Assembly (NCBI RefSeq): GCF_010667685.1 | Contig: NZ_WHZW01000019.1 | Location: 1 to 64,000, forward strand | Origin: Bifidobacterium aerophilum | GTDB lineage: Bacteria; Actinomycetota; Actinomycetes; Actinomycetales; Bifidobacteriaceae | Direction: 5' to 3' | Length of the DNA stretch: 64,000 nucleotides | In this document: piece by piece, positions 27,499 to 36,886 of the stretch | How positions within the stretch are numbered: the first letter of the stretch is position 1 | Layout: each line of letters opens with the position of its first letter | The notes under the pieces: model-generated | What the model was told of the DNA's origin: nothing | Database searches by the model: none | What the model saw: only the letters and a program-made list of their open reading frames with translations | Made by a program: the position numbers and the translations under genes

Positions 27499-28323
27499 AT
27501 GACCGCATCATCACAACCGCGACGTCCACGGGCCAGTGCACGGCCGACGACGGCCCGCGACTGGGTCCCCGATCAGCCCGGCGCATGGGCGATGGCCCTG
27601 CTGCCCGCATTGGCCGGCATGATCGTCGGCGGCACGAATGCGGCCACGATCTGGCCGCTCATCGCATGGGCGCTGTGCTATTGCGTGCAGTTCACCGCGG
27701 CGCGATGGATCAAATCGAGGTTCGCGCACCGGTATCTTCCGCCGACCGTTATATATACGGTGTTGCTCGTCGCGGTCGGCTTGCCATTCGTGGTCGTCAA
27801 TCCGACGATCCTGTGGTGGGCCCCGCCGTACGCCGTACTGGCCGCGCTGTCGTTCGCCGCCGCATGGCTGCGCCGGGAACGATCGCTCTGGGGCAATGCG
27901 GTCGCCATCCTTGCCTCCTGCATGATGCCCATGGTCGTCGGCTCGTTCGGCGATCACGCAGCCGGCGCCGAGTATCCGGCTCTCGCCAATGGCGGCTTGC
28001 CGGCGGCCATCACGTTCCTGCTCGCCCAGTTCGGTTCGGTGCTGTTCGTGAAGACCATGATCCGCGAGCGAGGCAATACCGGATATCTTCTGGCGTCGTG
28101 GATGTGGCATGGCGCGTTGCTGACGGCGTCGTTCGCGGTCTGGGGCGTGACCGGATTCGGGCGGCTGTTCGCGGCTCCGACGGCGGTTGGCGTCTGGCTG
28201 CTGGCCCGCGCGGTCGCAATGCCGCTGATCGCCCGCCGTCGCACGATCAGGCCGATCGCCGTGGGATTGGTGGAGATGGCGTCGAGCCTGGCGGTGTTCA
28301 TCACCGTGATCACGACTTTCTGA
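27499..28323 (+). CDS. YwiC-like integral membrane protein
   Basis: The 274-residue protein has eight to nine hydrophobic segments and resembles the YwiC family of unknown function, with the N-terminal DWVPDQPGAWAMALLPALAG region. It is preceded by a basic, Arg/Ser-rich 20-residue cytoplasmic start. I chose the ATG at 27499; longer readings run through low-similarity sequence. It is 36 bp upstream of the acetolactate decarboxylase gene on the same strand and may be co-transcribed with it. Confidence 0.75.
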   Translation: MTASSQPRRPRASARPTTARDWVPDQPGAWAMALLPALAGMIVGGTNAATIWPLIAWALCYCVQFTAARWIKSRFAHRYLPPTVIYTVLLVAVGLPFVVVNPTILWWAPPYAVLAALSFAAAWLRRERSLWGNAVAILASCMMPMVVGSFGDHAAGAEYPALANGGLPAAITFLLAQFGSVLFVKTMIRERGNTGYLLASWMWHGALLTASFAVWGVTGFGRLFAAPTAVGVWLLARAVAMPLIARRRTIRPIAVGLVEMASSLAVFITVITTF

Positions 28324-28359
28324 CCGGGAATCCCGGAAGGTTCCCAGTCATCCGTCGTC

Positions 28360-29205
28360 GTGGCCATATATGTGACGCGGGTCACGAACGCAGCACGAGA
28401 CGAAGATGAATCCGAAGGGATCACGCCCTTTATCGTGGATTCCGTGACGACATCACGCGGCTCCCAGATCAGACCCATCACGGCACATCACGCCAACCAG
28501 CTGTATCAGCATGGCACACTTGCCTTGCTCGTCCCCGGACTGCTCGAAGGCACGACGACCATAGGAGAGCTGTTGACGCACGGCGATACCGGCATCGGCA
28601 CGGGTGAGGGACTCGACGGCGAGCTCATCATCCTCGACGGCGTGGCGTACAAGGTCGGCAGCAGCGGCGTGGCTGAGCGGGTGCCGGACGACTTCACGAT
28701 GCCGTTCGCGAACGTGCATCACGCCGCGTTCCAATATCAGTGCGCGCGCTCGGACATCGGCCTCGAGGAGCTGAACCGTCGCATCGTCGAGGCGAACGGC
28801 CGCGCGAACACGTTCTTTTCGGTGATCGTGCGCGGCACGTTCAGTTTCATGAAGACCCGCGCGGTGATCAAGCAGCAGGCCCCGTATCCGACGCTGGTGG
28901 AGGTGGCCGACCGGCAGGCCATGTTCCTGCGGCATGACGTGAAAGGCACGATGCTCGGCTATTTTTCGCCGTTGATGTTCCATGGCGCGGCGGTGGCCGG
29001 GTTCCACGAGCATTTTCTGTCGGACGACCGCACGTTCGGCGGGCATGTGCTGGATGCGGTGCTCGATCATGGCGAGATCTACAGCCAGGTGTTCGATACG
29101 CTCGTACAGCATCTGCCGGTGGACGACCCGCAGTACCGCGCCCATGATTTCAGCAACGATCCGATCGCCGAGGCGATCACCAGCGCGGAAGGCGATACGA
29201 AGTAA
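28360..29205 (+). CDS. budA: Alpha-acetolactate decarboxylase
   Basis: The protein (281 residues from the GTG at 28360) matches acetolactate decarboxylase, which turns 2-acetolactate into acetoin. The conserved core starts at LYQHGT, continues through TIGELLTHGDTGIGTG, and ends with the zinc-ligand region GFHEHFLSDDRTFGGH, with three histidines in the usual pattern. The first 45 or so residues exceed the usual length and no ribosome binding site supports 28360; a GTG at 28444 is an alternative start. It may help drain excess acetolactate from branched-chain amino acid synthesis. Confidence 0.88.
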   Translation: MAIYVTRVTNAARDEDESEGITPFIVDSVTTSRGSQIRPITAHHANQLYQHGTLALLVPGLLEGTTTIGELLTHGDTGIGTGEGLDGELIILDGVAYKVGSSGVAERVPDDFTMPFANVHHAAFQYQCARSDIGLEELNRRIVEANGRANTFFSVIVRGTFSFMKTRAVIKQQAPYPTLVEVADRQAMFLRHDVKGTMLGYFSPLMFHGAAVAGFHEHFLSDDRTFGGHVLDAVLDHGEIYSQVFDTLVQHLPVDDPQYRAHDFSNDPIAEAITSAEGDTK

Positions 29206-29330
29206 CAACGCACGGGATGGAATTGACCCGATTACATCCGTCGCGTGAATCCGGCAACAAGCCTCACGCGATCGCGTTCGGAGCATGCATACGGCAAATG
29301 AGAGGCGTGTGTGCAGCACCATACAGCAAT

Positions 29331-29364
29331 AAGGGAGTTCACCCGAGGATGGGTGAACTCCCTT
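29331..29364. terminator. Bidirectional terminator between budA and adhE
   Basis: Perfect 14-bp arms AAGGGAGTTCACCC / GGGTGAACTCCCTT with a 6-nt loop lie between convergent genes, 35 bp after the adhE stop codon. Confidence 0.8.
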
Positions 29365-29398
29365 ATTTCAAGGCTTGATCAGCGGACCAATCCACCGG

Positions 29399-32131
29399 TC
29401 AGACGCGCTCGGAGGCTTCCTCCGTGGCGGCCACGCCCTCGCGCTCGACGCGGATGCGATGGCCTTCGGCCTGCGGCACGCCGTAGTACGCGGCGATGGC
29501 GATGTCCTTCATGTCCTCGATCTGCGGGATGCGCGGGTTCGCGGGGGCGCACTGGTCCTCGTAGGCGCGCATGCCGATCTGATCGAGCACGCTCCAGAAG
29601 TAGTCCTCGTCGACGCCGCAATCCTTGAAGCTCTTGTTCATGCCGAGCTTGTTGTCGCGGTAGTCCTCGACGGCCTTCGCCAGGTTCTCGACGGCTTCGG
29701 CCGGGGTCTTGCCCGGGTCGATGCCGAGGTTGATGGCGATGTCGCGGTAACGCTCGTCGGCGATGTACTTGTTGTACTTCGGCCACGAGGTCGGCTCCTC
29801 CGGCACCTGGCCGTTGTAGCGGATCACGTACGGCAGGAGGATGGAGTTGGTACGGCCGTGGGCGACGTGGCACAGCGCGCCGATGGTGTGCGCCATGCCG
29901 TGGCACATGCCGAGGAACGCGGAGCCGAACGCCATGCCGGCCATGGTGGCGGCGTTATGCATCTTCTCCTGCGCCTTGGTCTTCTCCAGACCCGGCTCGC
30001 CGTTGACGGACTCGGCCAGGTTGTCCCAGATGAGCTTGGCCGCGTGCAGCGCCATGCCGTCGGTGAAATCGTTCGCGTAGACGGACACATACGCCTCGAA
30101 CGAGTGGGTCAGGGCGTCGAATCCGGCGTCGGAGGCGAGCTTGCGCGGCTGGGTGCGGGCGAGCACCGGATCGACGATCGCGACGGACGGGGTCAGCGCG
30201 TAGTCGGTGATCGGGTACTTGTAGCCGGTCTTGTGATCGGTGATCACGGCGAACGGCGTGACTTCGGAGCCGGTGCCGGACGAGGTCGGGATGCACACGA
30301 GCTTCGCCTTCTTGCCCAGCGGCGGGATCTTGAAGGCGCGCTTGCGGATATCGAAGAACTTCTCGCGCACGTCGGAGAAGGAGATTTCCGGGTGCTCGTA
30401 CAGCAGCCACATGATCTTGGCGGCATCCATCGGGGAGCCGCCGCCGACCGCGATGATCGTGTCCGGCTCGAACTCCTCGCGCATCATCTCGGCGCCCTTC
30501 TCGACGGTCTCGACGGACGGCTCCGGCTCGACGTAGTCGATGATGCGGAAGGTGACGCGGTTGGAACGGGCGCGCAGCTGGTCGATGACCTTGTCGATGA
30601 TGCCGAGCTGTTCCATGACCTTGTCGCACACGATGACGGCCTTCTCGATGCCGTACATGTCGCGAAGGTACTTGATCGCGTTCGGCTCGAAGTAGGTCTT
30701 GGCCGGGATCTTGAACCACTGCATGTTGTTGTTCCTCCGAGCGATGCGCTTGATGTTGAGCAGGTTCACGGCCTGCACGTTGCCGGACACCGAGTTGCCG
30801 CCGTAGGAGCCGCAGCCGAGGGTGAGCGACGGGGCGATGGCGTTGTAGATGTCGCCGACGCCGCCGAGCGAGCTCGGGGAGTTCCAGATGATGCGGCAGG
30901 CGTGCATCCGCAGGCCGTATTCGCGCACGAGCGCCTCGTTGTTGGTGTGGATGGCGGCGGTGTGGCCGGCGCCGAGCTTGAGCATGGCCTCGCACATCTC
31001 GAAGGCCTGCTCCTTGGAGTCGGCCTTGAGGACGGCGTGCACCGGGGCGAGCTTCTCGTGGGTGAGCGGCTCGTTGTCGGAGACCTCGGAGCATTCGGCG
31101 GCCAGGATGGTCGCGTCGGCGGGGATCTCGAAGCCGGCGGCCTTGGCGATGTACTGCGGGGACTTGCCCGGCACGACGGAGTTGAGCTTCGGGGTGCCGC
31201 CGGAGAACGCGGTGCAGCCGAACATGTACTGCTCGAGCTTGGCCTTCTCCTCGTCGTTGACGAAGTACGCCTTGCGGCGCTTCAGTTCCTTGACCAGCGG
31301 ATCGTAGATGTCCTTGTGGGCGATGATGGCCTGTTCGGTGGCGCAGATCATGCCGTAGTCGAAGTGCTTGGACAGGATCAGGTCGTTCGCGGCGCGCACG
31401 ATGTCAACGTCGGAGTCGACGTAGGCCGGGGCGTTGCCGGCGCCGACGCCGAGGGCCGGCTTGCCGGAGGAGTACGCGGCCTTGACCATGCCCGGACCGC
31501 CGGTGGCGAGGATGGTGGCGACGCCGTCGTGCTTCATGAGCGCGCCGGTGGCCTCGATGGACGGGTGCTCGATCCACTGGATGCAGTCGACCGGGGCGCC
31601 GGCCTCGATGGCCGCGTCACGCACGATGCGCGCCGCCTCGGCGGAGCACTTCTGTGCGAACGGGTGGAAGCCGAAGATGATCGGGCAACGGGTCTTGAGC
31701 GCGATGAGCGACTTGAAGATGGTGGTGGAGGTCGGGTTGGTGACCGGGGTGACGCCGGCGACCACGCCGACCGGCTCGGCGATCTCGTCGATGCCCATGA
31801 CGTCGTCCTCGCGGATCACGCCGACGGTCTTCTGTCCCGCCAGGTAGTTGGTGACGTGCTCGCACGCGAAGATGTTCTTGGTGGCCTTGTCTTCGACGAG
31901 ACCACGTCCGGTCTCGTCGACGGCCATCTTCGCGAGCACGAGGTGCTTGTTCAGCGCGGCGATCGAAGCCTTGGCGACGATGCGGTCGACCTGCTTCTGG
32001 TCGAGCTTCTCGAACTCGGTGAGGGCCTTCAGACCCTTCTTGACCAGCGCGTCGACCTCGGCCTCGGCGGCCGCCTTCTTCTCTTCAGGGGTCGGCTTGG
32101 TGGGAGCCTCGGCCTGCTTTGCTTCTGCCAT
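29399..32131 (-). CDS. adhE: Bifunctional acetaldehyde-CoA / alcohol dehydrogenase
   Basis: The 910-residue protein fuses an N-terminal CoA-acylating aldehyde dehydrogenase (catalytic Cys263 in YGMICATEQ) to a C-terminal iron-type alcohol dehydrogenase (from about residue 465). The second part has the nucleotide site VGGGSPMDAAK and metal-binding histidines in HGMAHTIGALCH. It converts acetyl-CoA to ethanol with two NADH and balances redox against acetate formation in the bifid shunt. AdhE proteins form filaments (spirosomes). The ATG at 32131 has GAGGAGG upstream. The promoter should lie in the A/T-rich gap to the divergent ROK gene. Confidence 0.97.
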   Translation of the reverse strand: MAEAKQAEAPTKPTPEEKKAAAEAEVDALVKKGLKALTEFEKLDQKQVDRIVAKASIAALNKHLVLAKMAVDETGRGLVEDKATKNIFACEHVTNYLAGQKTVGVIREDDVMGIDEIAEPVGVVAGVTPVTNPTSTTIFKSLIALKTRCPIIFGFHPFAQKCSAEAARIVRDAAIEAGAPVDCIQWIEHPSIEATGALMKHDGVATILATGGPGMVKAAYSSGKPALGVGAGNAPAYVDSDVDIVRAANDLILSKHFDYGMICATEQAIIAHKDIYDPLVKELKRRKAYFVNDEEKAKLEQYMFGCTAFSGGTPKLNSVVPGKSPQYIAKAAGFEIPADATILAAECSEVSDNEPLTHEKLAPVHAVLKADSKEQAFEMCEAMLKLGAGHTAAIHTNNEALVREYGLRMHACRIIWNSPSSLGGVGDIYNAIAPSLTLGCGSYGGNSVSGNVQAVNLLNIKRIARRNNNMQWFKIPAKTYFEPNAIKYLRDMYGIEKAVIVCDKVMEQLGIIDKVIDQLRARSNRVTFRIIDYVEPEPSVETVEKGAEMMREEFEPDTIIAVGGGSPMDAAKIMWLLYEHPEISFSDVREKFFDIRKRAFKIPPLGKKAKLVCIPTSSGTGSEVTPFAVITDHKTGYKYPITDYALTPSVAIVDPVLARTQPRKLASDAGFDALTHSFEAYVSVYANDFTDGMALHAAKLIWDNLAESVNGEPGLEKTKAQEKMHNAATMAGMAFGSAFLGMCHGMAHTIGALCHVAHGRTNSILLPYVIRYNGQVPEEPTSWPKYNKYIADERYRDIAINLGIDPGKTPAEAVENLAKAVEDYRDNKLGMNKSFKDCGVDEDYFWSVLDQIGMRAYEDQCAPANPRIPQIEDMKDIAIAAYYGVPQAEGHRIRVEREGVAATEEASERV

Positions 32132-32532
32132 GAATCCTCCTCGACTTGTCCGGAGCAACTTATTCCCGCCACATCAACGGCCGAAAACCGCCGGTCGTAC
32201 GGCACCTGAATCGGTCGCCGCTTTGTGGCCTACGCCACAATGTACCGAACGAACGTTCGCCTCGCACACGCACAAAAACCGCGGCGTTTCATGTGCTTTT
32301 TTGTCTTGTTTTTGTTCGTTATAAGGTCGATTTATGACAAGTTGACAACAAAAATCATGTTTTCGCCGTCTTTTGTTCGCTTTTTCCATCGACATCACAA
32401 GCTACCGCACACATCCCCGGAACAACTTTATGAAAATACCTTTACATAAGTCATCAAGTCAGACCAAGTTATACAAAATAGCTTTCATAAAGTATGCTGG
32501 TATCCATCGCCAACCCACGCGAAAGGCCAACA
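32132..32532. promoter_or_regulatory. adhE / ROK intergenic control region
   Basis: This 401-bp gap is A/T-rich and contrasts with its surroundings. Three related, partly symmetrical sites lie in its right half: ACTTTATGAAA (32425-32435), CTTTACATAAG (32440-32450) and TTTCATAAAGT (32483-32493). The first and third are exact inverted copies. They lie within 110 bp of the ROK start codon and fit an autoregulatory operator cluster. Confidence 0.6.
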
Positions 32533-33681
32533 ATGGAGTCGATGCCAGCGCCCTCAGCCAAAGCGCGCAACCGCGCCATGATCGCACGTCATCTGTATAC
32601 GCATCGAACGGCCACCACGCAGGAACTCATGCAGTCGCTCGGCCTGAGCGCCCCCACGGTCACGCAGAACCTGCGCGAACTGATAGCCGACGGCACCGTC
32701 TCCCCCGGCGGACTGCAACGATCCACCGGAGGACGCAAGGCCCGCGACTTCGTCTTCAATCCGAACCATCATCTCGCGATCGGCGTCGCCTCCACGCCGA
32801 CCACCGTAACGTTGCGGGCGATCAACCTGTACGGCGACACGGTCGCCGATCTCAACCGCACGCTCCCCTATCGCGATGATGCCGCATACTGGCAACGGGT
32901 CGACATCATCGTCAACGAATTCGCCGCGAACGCCGTCACATCGCGCGGCCGGAACGTCGCCGCGCCTGCCGGCGGCAATGCGGCGACGGTACTCGGCATC
33001 GGACTGTGTCTGCGTACGCCGGCAGTCGCACCGTTCACCCAGACCACACGCCATCCGTACGTCACGATCCACCATGCGGACGCCTCGGCCACGGCCGAGG
33101 CATGGTTCGATCCGACGATCGACGACGCGGTCTGCGTCTACCTGGACCGTCAGCCCAGCGGTTCGCTCATCATCGGCGGACGACTGCATCAGCCGACAAT
33201 CCGAACGTCCGACGAAGACGACGCAGGCACCATCGTCGCACACCGCAACGGAACGATCGAGCATATGACGCTCGTGCCCGGCGGACGCAAGTGCACGTGC
33301 GGCCGTCTCGGCTGCATGAGCGCGTACTGTTCGCCGCAGACGCTGCCTGAGGACTACGAAAGCATCCCGGGCTTCTTCAGCGTGCTCGAACAGGGCGAAA
33401 CGCATCATCGCGAGCGCATGGACGAGTGGCTCGGCTACGTGGCGCAGGCGATCACGAACGCGCGTTCCGTCGTGACGGGCGACGTGATCGTCGGCGGCGA
33501 GGCGGCGCAGTATCTGGACGACGACGATCTCACCGAACTGAAACGGCGCGTGTGCATGAGAACGGAAGACGACGACGGGTCGTTCACGCTGCGCGCAGCC
33601 CGCGCCGACGACCGGCTGCATCTGACCGGTGCGGCGTTGCGGTTCACGCAACGGTACCTGCACGATCTCATCGGCCTGTGA
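32533..33681 (+). CDS. ROK-family transcriptional regulator
   Basis: The 382-residue protein has an N-terminal winged helix (ATTQELMQSLGLSAPTVTQNLREL) and a ROK sugar-kinase-like domain. The zinc motif is intact in GRKCTCGRLGCMSAYC, but the ATP-binding glycine signatures look degraded, as usual for regulators. I used the ATG at 32533, preceded by AAAGG. It probably senses a sugar or phosphosugar. The three symmetrical sites just upstream suggest autoregulation, and glgX downstream may be a target. Confidence 0.88.
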   Translation: MESMPAPSAKARNRAMIARHLYTHRTATTQELMQSLGLSAPTVTQNLRELIADGTVSPGGLQRSTGGRKARDFVFNPNHHLAIGVASTPTTVTLRAINLYGDTVADLNRTLPYRDDAAYWQRVDIIVNEFAANAVTSRGRNVAAPAGGNAATVLGIGLCLRTPAVAPFTQTTRHPYVTIHHADASATAEAWFDPTIDDAVCVYLDRQPSGSLIIGGRLHQPTIRTSDEDDAGTIVAHRNGTIEHMTLVPGGRKCTCGRLGCMSAYCSPQTLPEDYESIPGFFSVLEQGETHHRERMDEWLGYVAQAITNARSVVTGDVIVGGEAAQYLDDDDLTELKRRVCMRTEDDDGSFTLRAARADDRLHLTGAALRFTQRYLHDLIGL

Positions 33682-33834
33682 TCGAGCCGGCACAACCGCA
33701 TCGAACCGTCGCCCCTCGGCGACCCGCCGAATTGCAGGGGCGTGCGGGACACGATGGCCGATCCAGCCCGCGTTCCCCGCACGCCCCGCGCCCCGCCCCG
33801 AACCGCCGTAAGCCGACACGTCTACAATGAGTGT

Positions 33835-36534
33835 ATGAAGAACGCGATACCCCAGCGGTATGCGATACCGCACCGCTATGCGACGAGGCCGGGCCTGTAC
33901 TTCACCGAGGACGGTGGCGCCGACGCCGTCGTCCGCTCCGAAACCGCCGATCAGGTGTGGCTGTGCGTCTACGAGCCCGTCGACCAGCCGACCAAATTCT
34001 TCAACGGCGCGATCCGCATCTTCGAGGATTCCAGCACGCCGTTCATCAACGAGATCCACGAGCACGAGGTGTGCACGCGCATCATCGAATCGATGTACGT
34101 GCGCGAGACGCTGTTCCGCATGGAAGGACCGAACTACGGCCTGTGGTACGTGCATCTGCCCAAGGCATGGGACGGCATGCGCTACGCCTACCGCGTCGAC
34201 GGCGCGTGGGATCCGAAGCATGGCCTGCGGTTCAACCCGTACAAGCTGCTGCTCGACCCGTACGGCAAAGGCATCGACGGGAAGATGGAGCTCGACCCGG
34301 CGGCGTTCTCCTACCAGTGCGAGATCGGTCCGGACCGCAAGGTGCGCGGATCCGCGTTCGGCGCGATGAGCACGGTGGACGCGCTCGGCAAGGTGCCGCT
34401 GTCGGTGGCGATCGACGACCGCGACGTCACCAAGCATGACGGCGACCCCGTGCACCCGCATGTGCCGTGGAGCAAGACCGTGCTGTACGAGCTGCACGTC
34501 AAGGGATTCACGAAGAACGCGCCGTGGCTGCCTCCCGAACTGCGCGGCACGTACGCCGGACTCGCGCATCCGATCACGCTGGCGTATCTGCAGGGGCTCG
34601 GCGTCACGTCCATCGAACTGCTGCCGATCCAGGCCAAGCAGGACGAGCTGTTCCTCCAGGAGCACGGACGGCCGAACTACTGGGGCTATTCGACGCTCGG
34701 CTACTTCTCCCCCGAACCGTCGTACGCGACCGCGGCGGCACGCGCGAAGGGCGCGGGCGGCGTGCGCGACGAGGTCATCGCCATGGTCAACGCCATGCAC
34801 GAGGCCGGCTTCGAGGTCATCATGGATGTGGTCTACAACCACACCTGCGAGGGCGGCGTGGAAGGACCGACCGTCTGCTGGCGCGGCCTCGACGCGATCT
34901 CGTACTACCGCCGGCAGAAGAACAACGTCGGACGGCTGGAGGACACGACCGGCTGCGGAAACACGTTCGATTTCACGAACACGCACGTCGTGACGTTCGC
35001 GGTCGATTCGCTGCGATACTGGGCCAAACGCATCGGCATCGACGGGTTCCGCTTCGACCTGGCCGCATCGCTCGCGCGTCTCGACGGCGACTTCACCAAG
35101 CATCACCCGTTCCTGTACGCGCTGCGTTCCGATCTGCTGCTCGGCAATCTCAAGCTCATCATGGAACCGTGGGATCTGGGACCGCAAGGCTGGCGTACCG
35201 GCGGTTTCGGCATGCCGTTCAGCGAGTGGAACGACCGGTTCCGCGACACGGTGCGCAGATTCTGGCTGACCGACACGCAGCCCGACTCCGACGGCAGCGT
35301 CGGCATGCAGGAGATGGCGACGCGCCTGTGCGGATCCGCCGACCTGTTCGCCACGGACCCGGGCCGCGGATGCGTCGCCTCGATCAACTACGTGGCCTGC
35401 CACGACGGCTTCACGCTCACCGATCTGACGCGCTACGTGAGCAAGCACAACGAGGCCAACGGCGAGAACAACATGGATGGTTCGAACATGAACCATTCCG
35501 TGAACTTCGGCGTGGAGGGGCCGACCCGCGAACCGGCGATCGAGCGCAACCGCGAACGCGCGGCGATGAACATGCTCGGCACGCTCATGCTGTCGCTCGG
35601 CACGCCGATGATGCTCGCCGGCGACGAGTTCCGCAACACGCAGGACGGCAACAACAACGCCTACTCGCAGGACAACGACATCACCTGGCTGAACTGGGAC
35701 TGGCTGTACCAGACGAAGAAGACGCCGGAGATGCGGCGTCTGGAGACGGTGTCGCGGCTGATCGCCATCCGCAAGTCGCTCGACCTGTACCATCACGAGG
35801 AGTTCTTCACCAGGCTCACGCAGCTGGGTCTGTTCAAGCCGTCGAGCCGCGTGCAATGGTATTTGACGGACGGCACGACGCCGATGGAGAAAGACTGGTT
35901 CGACACCAGCGTGCGGTCGTTCGCGATGCGGCTGCTGTCGGCCAACGAGGCGGACATCCTCATCGTGATCAACGGCGTGGACCGTGATCAGCGGTTCCGT
36001 CTGCCGTCGGACTGCGAATGGCGGTGCGAGTGGAGCTCCAGCGTGGTGTGCGGCGTGCGGCCCGGGCAGGGCCTGTTCACCGAACGGCTCAACCCGCGCG
36101 ACTACCCCGATACGAACTGGACCGTGTCGGTGGACGAGCAGGATCCGATCCACGAGCTGGTCGAGCTTGTGCAGGCCGAACTGAAACGGCAGGAGAAACT
36201 GGATCTGCCGCGTGAGGCGGCGCTCGCCGACGCGACCGACGCGCACAAGACGAGCGTCGGTCCGGCTAGCGCGCCGACGAACGGGCCCGAACACGAGACC
36301 GGTTCTCTCGATTCTGCCGAATCAACCGAGCCGGCAGTCCCGACCGACTCGACGTCCGGCATGGCGACCGATGCGGTACCGTCCGAGGTCGGCGACGACA
36401 CGGCCGACGTGGCGGAGCATACGTCCGACACCGATGACGGTCCGGCCGATGCGCCGACCGCTGACGGACGGTACGACCATGATCTGTGGACGATACCGGC
36501 GTTGAGCATCAGCGTGATGCGCCGGATCCAGTGA
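33835..36534 (+). CDS. glgX: GlgX-type glycogen debranching enzyme (GH13_11)
   Basis: The 899-residue protein has an N-terminal CBM48-like domain and a GH13 barrel. The catalytic residues are Asp408 (GFRFDLA), Glu444 (LIMEPWDLG) and Asp524 (ACHDGFTL). It cleaves alpha-1,6 branches of glycogen or limit dextrins. It is about 180 residues longer than E. coli GlgX. Much of the excess is an acidic Ser/Thr/Asp/Ala-rich stretch at about residues 785-880, placed just before the last beta-strand of the C-terminal domain (LWTIPALSISVM). It is 153 bp after the ROK gene on the same strand. Confidence 0.93.
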   Translation: MKNAIPQRYAIPHRYATRPGLYFTEDGGADAVVRSETADQVWLCVYEPVDQPTKFFNGAIRIFEDSSTPFINEIHEHEVCTRIIESMYVRETLFRMEGPNYGLWYVHLPKAWDGMRYAYRVDGAWDPKHGLRFNPYKLLLDPYGKGIDGKMELDPAAFSYQCEIGPDRKVRGSAFGAMSTVDALGKVPLSVAIDDRDVTKHDGDPVHPHVPWSKTVLYELHVKGFTKNAPWLPPELRGTYAGLAHPITLAYLQGLGVTSIELLPIQAKQDELFLQEHGRPNYWGYSTLGYFSPEPSYATAAARAKGAGGVRDEVIAMVNAMHEAGFEVIMDVVYNHTCEGGVEGPTVCWRGLDAISYYRRQKNNVGRLEDTTGCGNTFDFTNTHVVTFAVDSLRYWAKRIGIDGFRFDLAASLARLDGDFTKHHPFLYALRSDLLLGNLKLIMEPWDLGPQGWRTGGFGMPFSEWNDRFRDTVRRFWLTDTQPDSDGSVGMQEMATRLCGSADLFATDPGRGCVASINYVACHDGFTLTDLTRYVSKHNEANGENNMDGSNMNHSVNFGVEGPTREPAIERNRERAAMNMLGTLMLSLGTPMMLAGDEFRNTQDGNNNAYSQDNDITWLNWDWLYQTKKTPEMRRLETVSRLIAIRKSLDLYHHEEFFTRLTQLGLFKPSSRVQWYLTDGTTPMEKDWFDTSVRSFAMRLLSANEADILIVINGVDRDQRFRLPSDCEWRCEWSSSVVCGVRPGQGLFTERLNPRDYPDTNWTVSVDEQDPIHELVELVQAELKRQEKLDLPREAALADATDAHKTSVGPASAPTNGPEHETGSLDSAESTEPAVPTDSTSGMATDAVPSEVGDDTADVAEHTSDTDDGPADAPTADGRYDHDLWTIPALSISVMRRIQ

Positions 36535-36581
36535 CGGGTACGGCCGTCCAAGATACGAAAAACCGCCCGGAAAAGAAGAAA

Positions 36582-36603
36582 CCCGGCGGTGGGAGCCGCC
36601 GGG
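36582..36603 (+). terminator. Hairpin after glgX
   Basis: CCCGGCGG and CCGCCGGG pair around a 6-nt loop 48 bp after the glgX stop codon. No T-run follows. Confidence 0.5.
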
Positions 36604-36886
36604 CGAGAGAGAAGAGAGAAGAAGGGTTCAGTTATGGGGTTCTCACGGAACCTCGCCATCGGCCGTAACCGTTGACATGACCTATATAACCGCCCGTTGC
36701 TGTGAGGAACGATGCGTGTTCCTCACAAAACCCTGAGAACCGTGTGACGGGTTTGTGCAATGCGCCGCGCCGATCGCGGCACGCGGCGCCATACAAGGCG
36801 CCGGAATCCCGCATGCGCGATGACAACGCCCGTACCGCAGGGTACGGGCGTTGTCATCGATCAGCCGTCGAAGGCCGTCGGGCCGC
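36604..36886. terminator. glgX-metG gap with metG 3' hairpin
   Basis: A perfect 18-bp stem (GATGACAACGCCCGTACC at 36819-36836 and its complement at 36841-36858) with a 4-nt loop lies 29 bp past the metG stop codon. It is strong enough to mark the metG transcript end, though no T-run follows. I see no gene in the rest of the gap. Confidence 0.65.

Noticed and set aside
29375..32209. Antisense open frame of 944 codons opposite adhE
   Set aside because: AdhE motifs are clear on the minus strand; the plus-strand frame is a bias artefact.
32554..36294. Antisense open frame of 1246 codons opposite the ROK gene and glgX
   Set aside because: The two sense genes have intact catalytic and DNA-binding motifs. 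The antisense frame is Arg/His/Val-rich without any domain, as expected from GC-rich codon bias.
36632..36826. Small frames between glgX and metG
   Set aside because: They lack ribosome binding sites and similarity, and they run through the terminator hairpins.
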